Assembly (NCBI GenBank): GCA_900545615.1
Contig: UQZM01000013.1
Span: 1 to 41,825 of the forward strand
Origin: an uncultured Collinsella sp.
GTDB lineage: Bacteria > Actinomycetota > Coriobacteriia > Coriobacteriales > Coriobacteriaceae
Reading direction: 5' to 3'
DNA length: 41,825 bases
A program made the translations under genes and the position numbers. Below the pieces are notes generated by a model that was given only the letters and a program-made list of their open reading frames with translations, searched no databases and had not been told where the DNA came from. Shown here piece by piece: positions 39,341 to 41,825 of the stretch; the stretch's first letter is position 1; every line of letters starts with the position of its first letter.

Positions 39341-40432
39341 ATGAAGAAGAACAAGAACTATGTGGACCTGAAGGACCAGCCGGTTCCTGAGGGCCAGCAT
39401 CTGCTCGAGGTCGATGACCTTAAGATGTATTTCCACACCGAGGATGGCGTCGTTCGCGCTGTCGACGGTGTCTCCTACACGCTCGATCGCGGCGAGACCC
39501 TTGGCGTCGTCGGTGAGTCCGGCTCCGGTAAGTCCGTGACCGCCATGACCATCATGGGCCTTATTTCGATGCCTCCGGGGAAGATCGAGGGCGGCGACGT
39601 TCGCTATCGCGGTCGTTCTATCCTCGAGATGACCGAGGAAGAGATGCAGCACATTCGCGGCAACGATATCGCGATGATCTTTCAAGATCCTATGACCTCC
39701 TTGAACCCGGTCTATAAGATCGGCAAGCAGGTGGGTGAGGGCCTTCGTCTGCACCGTGGCTACTCCAAGCAGGAGGCACTCAAGCGTGCCACCGAGCTTT
39801 TGGACCTCGTTGGTATTCCCGAGCCCGAGAAGCGCGTCAATGAGTATCCGCACCAGTTCTCTGGCGGTATGCGTCAGCGCGTCATGATTGCCATGGCCCT
39901 TGCCTGCGATCCCGATATTCTGATTGCCGACGAGCCCACGACTGCCCTGGACGTTACCATTCAGGCTCAGATTATCGAGCTCATGCAGGAGATGCAGGAG
40001 AAGAACGGCAACGCCATCATCATGATCACCCATGACCTTGGCGTCGTCGCCGATATGGCCGACAAGATCATGGTTATGTACGCCGGCCGTCCTGTTGAGT
40101 TCGGTACTGCTGAGGAAATCTTCTACGAGAGCCGTCACCCCTATACCTGGGGCCTGATCCGCTCCATCCCGGAGCAGGCCATCGATGAGAAGAAGCCGCT
40201 TACGCCGATTCACGGCAACCCGCCTTCGCTCATGAACCTGCCCGAGGGCTGCGTGTTCTCGCCTCGTTGCCCCTATGCAACCGATAAGTGCCGCAAGCAG
40301 CGCCCCGAGCGTGTTGTCACCGAGTCCGGCCATTATTCTGCGTGCCATTATTCCGGTGACCCCGAGTTCCTCAAGAACGCCCCTGAGACGTCCCGTACGC
40401 GCAAGGATTCCAAGAAGGGAGGCGAGGCGTAA
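39341..40432 (+). CDS. oppD: Oligopeptide ABC transporter ATPase OppD
   Basis: Predicted peripheral membrane ATPase, 363 residues. Walker A GESGSGKS (58-65), Q-loop IFQDPMTSLNP, signature FSGGMRQRVMIAMAL, Walker B ILIADEPTTALDVT and H-loop ITHDLG are all present. The C-terminal Oligo_HPY tail keeps four cysteines (GCVFSPRCPY, DKCRKQ, SACHY), the set thought to bind an Fe-S cluster in some DppD/OppD proteins. The stop shares one base with the start of oppF (TAATG), so translation is tightly coupled. Confidence 0.95.
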   Translation: MKKNKNYVDLKDQPVPEGQHLLEVDDLKMYFHTEDGVVRAVDGVSYTLDRGETLGVVGESGSGKSVTAMTIMGLISMPPGKIEGGDVRYRGRSILEMTEEEMQHIRGNDIAMIFQDPMTSLNPVYKIGKQVGEGLRLHRGYSKQEALKRATELLDLVGIPEPEKRVNEYPHQFSGGMRQRVMIAMALACDPDILIADEPTTALDVTIQAQIIELMQEMQEKNGNAIIMITHDLGVVADMADKIMVMYAGRPVEFGTAEEIFYESRHPYTWGLIRSIPEQAIDEKKPLTPIHGNPPSLMNLPEGCVFSPRCPYATDKCRKQRPERVVTESGHYSACHYSGDPEFLKNAPETSRTRKDSKKGGEA

Positions 40433-41460
40433 TGGCAGATACCAACGAGCGTACTCCGCTACTGAAGGTCGAGCACCTCTCTAAGGAGTTTCCCGCTGAG
40501 TCCGGCATGTTCGCCAAGCGCTTCTCCAAGCGTGTCGTCTCTGCTGTGAACGACATTTCGTTCGAGATCTATCCGGGCGAGACCTTTGGCCTGGTTGGCG
40601 AGTCTGGTTGCGGTAAGTCCACCACGGGCCGCACCATCATGCGCCTGACCAAGCCGACCGCCGGTAAGGTGTTCTTCCAAGGCAAAGATGTTGCCGAGAT
40701 GAGCAAACATGAGATCAAGGACATGCGTCGCGAGATGCAGTTTATCTTCCAAGATCCTTATGCTTCGCTCAACCCTCGTATGACCATCGGTGAGATCGTC
40801 TCCGAGCCCATGACCATTCACGGCGTGGGCACCAAGGAGGAGCGCATTGAGCGCGTCCGCGAGCTGCTGGACGTCGTCGGTCTGAACCCCGAGCACATCA
40901 ACCGTTATCCTCATGAGTTCTCCGGCGGTCAGCGTCAGCGTGTCGGCATTGCCCGCGCATTTGCGCTGAAGCCCAAGCTGATTATCTGCGACGAGCCGGT
41001 TTCCGCTCTGGATGTGTCCATTCAGGCCCAGGTCCTGAACCTGCTCAAGGAACTGCAGGACAAGTTCGGTACCGCATATCTGTTTATCGCCCACGACCTG
41101 TCCGTCGTGCAGCACATCTCCGATCGCGTTGCCGTTATGTATCTGGGTAAGATGGTCGAGGTTTCGGACTGGAAGACGCTCTACAGCGAGCCCCACCATC
41201 CGTACACGCAGTCGCTGCTGTCTGCCGTGCCGGTTCCCGATCCTGATATCCAGAAGACCCGCAAGCGCATTATCCTCGCTGGCGATCCGCCGTCACCGCT
41301 GGATCCGCCGACCGGTTGCCGTTTCCACACTCGCTGCCCGATCGCGCAGGGTATCTGCTCTGAGAAGCTCCCTGAGTTTAAGGAAGTTGCCCCGGGCCAC
41401 TGCTGTGCCTGCCACTTCGCGGAGCCGTTCCCGATCAAGGAATCGCACATCGACCTGTAG
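40432..41460 (+). CDS. oppF: Oligopeptide ABC transporter ATPase OppF
   Basis: Predicted second ATPase of the peptide importer, 342 residues. Walker A is GESGCGKS (56-63), followed by FIFQDPYASLNPRM, signature FSGGQRQRVGIARAF, Walker B IICDEPVSALDVS and H-loop FIAHDLS. The C-terminal tail has the cysteine motif GCRFHTRCPIA, GICSEK and CCACHF, unlike the nan ATPases in this window. It is the last opp gene; the large palindromic terminator at 41477-41603 follows. Confidence 0.95.
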   Translation: MADTNERTPLLKVEHLSKEFPAESGMFAKRFSKRVVSAVNDISFEIYPGETFGLVGESGCGKSTTGRTIMRLTKPTAGKVFFQGKDVAEMSKHEIKDMRREMQFIFQDPYASLNPRMTIGEIVSEPMTIHGVGTKEERIERVRELLDVVGLNPEHINRYPHEFSGGQRQRVGIARAFALKPKLIICDEPVSALDVSIQAQVLNLLKELQDKFGTAYLFIAHDLSVVQHISDRVAVMYLGKMVEVSDWKTLYSEPHHPYTQSLLSAVPVPDPDIQKTRKRIILAGDPPSPLDPPTGCRFHTRCPIAQGICSEKLPEFKEVAPGHCCACHFAEPFPIKESHIDL

Positions 41461-41476
41461 CCGGTTGTTCTCGTCC

Positions 41477-41603
41477 GGGCCCGCCCTGGTGTTGCTTTTC
41501 AGAACGTCCTCGGACATGCAAGAAACCCCCGCTGCGCACTTTGTGCGGCGGGGGTTTCTTGCGTCCTGCGGGATGTTCTGAAAAGCAACACCAGGGCGGG
41601 CCC
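41477..41603. repeat. 29-bp perfect inverted repeat around a terminator hairpin
   Basis: Arms 41477-41505 and 41575-41603 are perfect reverse complements over 29 bp, and pairing extends about 5 bp further inward with G-U pairs. Inside is a second perfect 15-bp stem (41518-41532 with 41548-41562) topped by CGCAC-TTT-GTGCG, whose 3' side GGTTTCTT resembles a terminator tail; the symmetry makes it active on either strand. The whole is a 127-nt nested foldback directly after oppF, resembling a MITE-like or duplicated terminator element. It encodes no credible protein. Confidence 0.8.
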
Positions 41604-41668
41604 TGCGGTAGCTCTGCAGGAGGAGCGCGATTCCTTGATCGCTCACTTAATCTGATGAGAAATTGAGT

Positions 41669-41723
41669 GAGGCCGGAGCTTTAGCTCCGGCCTCCTTATA
41701 TAAGGGCTCGGTAAAGCCGAGCC
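41669..41723. terminator. Two adjacent hairpins joined by a palindrome
   Basis: The first hairpin (41669-41679 with 41684-41694, 11 perfect pairs, loop TTTA) and the second (41705-41711 with 41717-41723, 7 pairs) flank the 10-bp palindrome CTTATATAAG (41695-41704). T runs are weak on both strands. Probably a terminator region of the gene beyond the window or a structured RNA. Confidence 0.5.
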
Positions 41724-41825
41724 ACAAAATTTGCATCAGCCCCCAGAACATGTTTGAGAACTGTGCCTGAAGTATGTGCCCCTAGGGCCGGAATGAGGTC
41801 GCTTTCCAACGCATTCCGCAGGGGG

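Larger units (their letters stand above)
41461..41825. other. Non-coding region at the window end
   Basis: These 365 nt hold the 29-bp inverted repeat (41477-41603), the paired hairpins (41669-41723) and an inverted repeat CGGAATG/CATTCCG (41789-41795 and 41812-41818). I see no gene or clear promoter; the region continues past the window. Confidence 0.6.

Noticed and set aside
41293..41646. Minus-strand open frame through the 29-bp inverted repeat
   Set aside because: It crosses a terminator foldback and the end of oppF; the translation has no recognisable feature.

Overview
The window reads as a chromosomal segment of a high-GC, Gram-positive, host-associated actinobacterium, most likely class Coriobacteriia and probably Collinsella or a near relative. 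This is an inference from codon use, Tat-type lipoprotein signals, the uvrC/rapZ/whiA/glycolysis gene order and family resemblance; there is no rRNA in the window to prove it. Nearly all of the sequence is coding. I see no tRNA, rRNA, CRISPR array, transposase or prophage gene.

Layout. (1) 1-3700, plus strand: terminator of an upstream gene, coaE, a membrane-anchored lytic transglycosylase and uvrB. (2) 3728-9850, minus strand: two FAD-dependent oxidoreductases, an Mrp/NBP35-type Fe-S carrier ATPase and an LTA-synthase-like membrane sulfatase. (3) 10044-17189, plus strand: uvrA, a YbaK-type deacylase, murJ and uvrC. With uvrB, all three excinuclease subunits lie within 16 kb. (4) 17190-27983: a sialic acid (N-acetylneuraminate) uptake and catabolism module behind a structured leader: Tat-lipoprotein binding protein, permease, fused permease-ATPase, ATPase, a CE7/AXE1-type esterase, a second esterase-fold protein that has lost its nucleophile, a NanA-type lyase, a ROK kinase and NanE. 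(5) 28011-29938: rapZ and whiA; the yvcK gene that usually lies between them is not there. (6) 30030-35279: gap, pgk, tpiA, gpmI and secG. (7) 35290-41460: a complete oligopeptide ABC transporter oppABCDF. (8) 41461-41825: non-coding, holding a 29-bp perfect inverted repeat around a terminator hairpin, then further hairpins.

How the genes fit together. The nan module would import sialic acid, remove O-acetyl groups, cleave it to pyruvate and ManNAc, phosphorylate ManNAc and epimerise it to GlcNAc-6-P; nagA, nagB and a sialidase are not in the window. It sits between uvrC and rapZ, which are neighbours in many actinobacteria, so it looks like an insertion into a conserved backbone. A LacI-like palindrome (core TAAAACGTTT) occurs both ahead of gap and at the nan promoter, which suggests shared carbon control.

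The most interesting items are the nucleophile-less esterase paralogue, the three-way-junction leader of the nan operon, the loss of C-terminal cysteines in the nan ATPases, elaborate foldback hairpins between the nan genes, and the altered cysteine set of UvrC.
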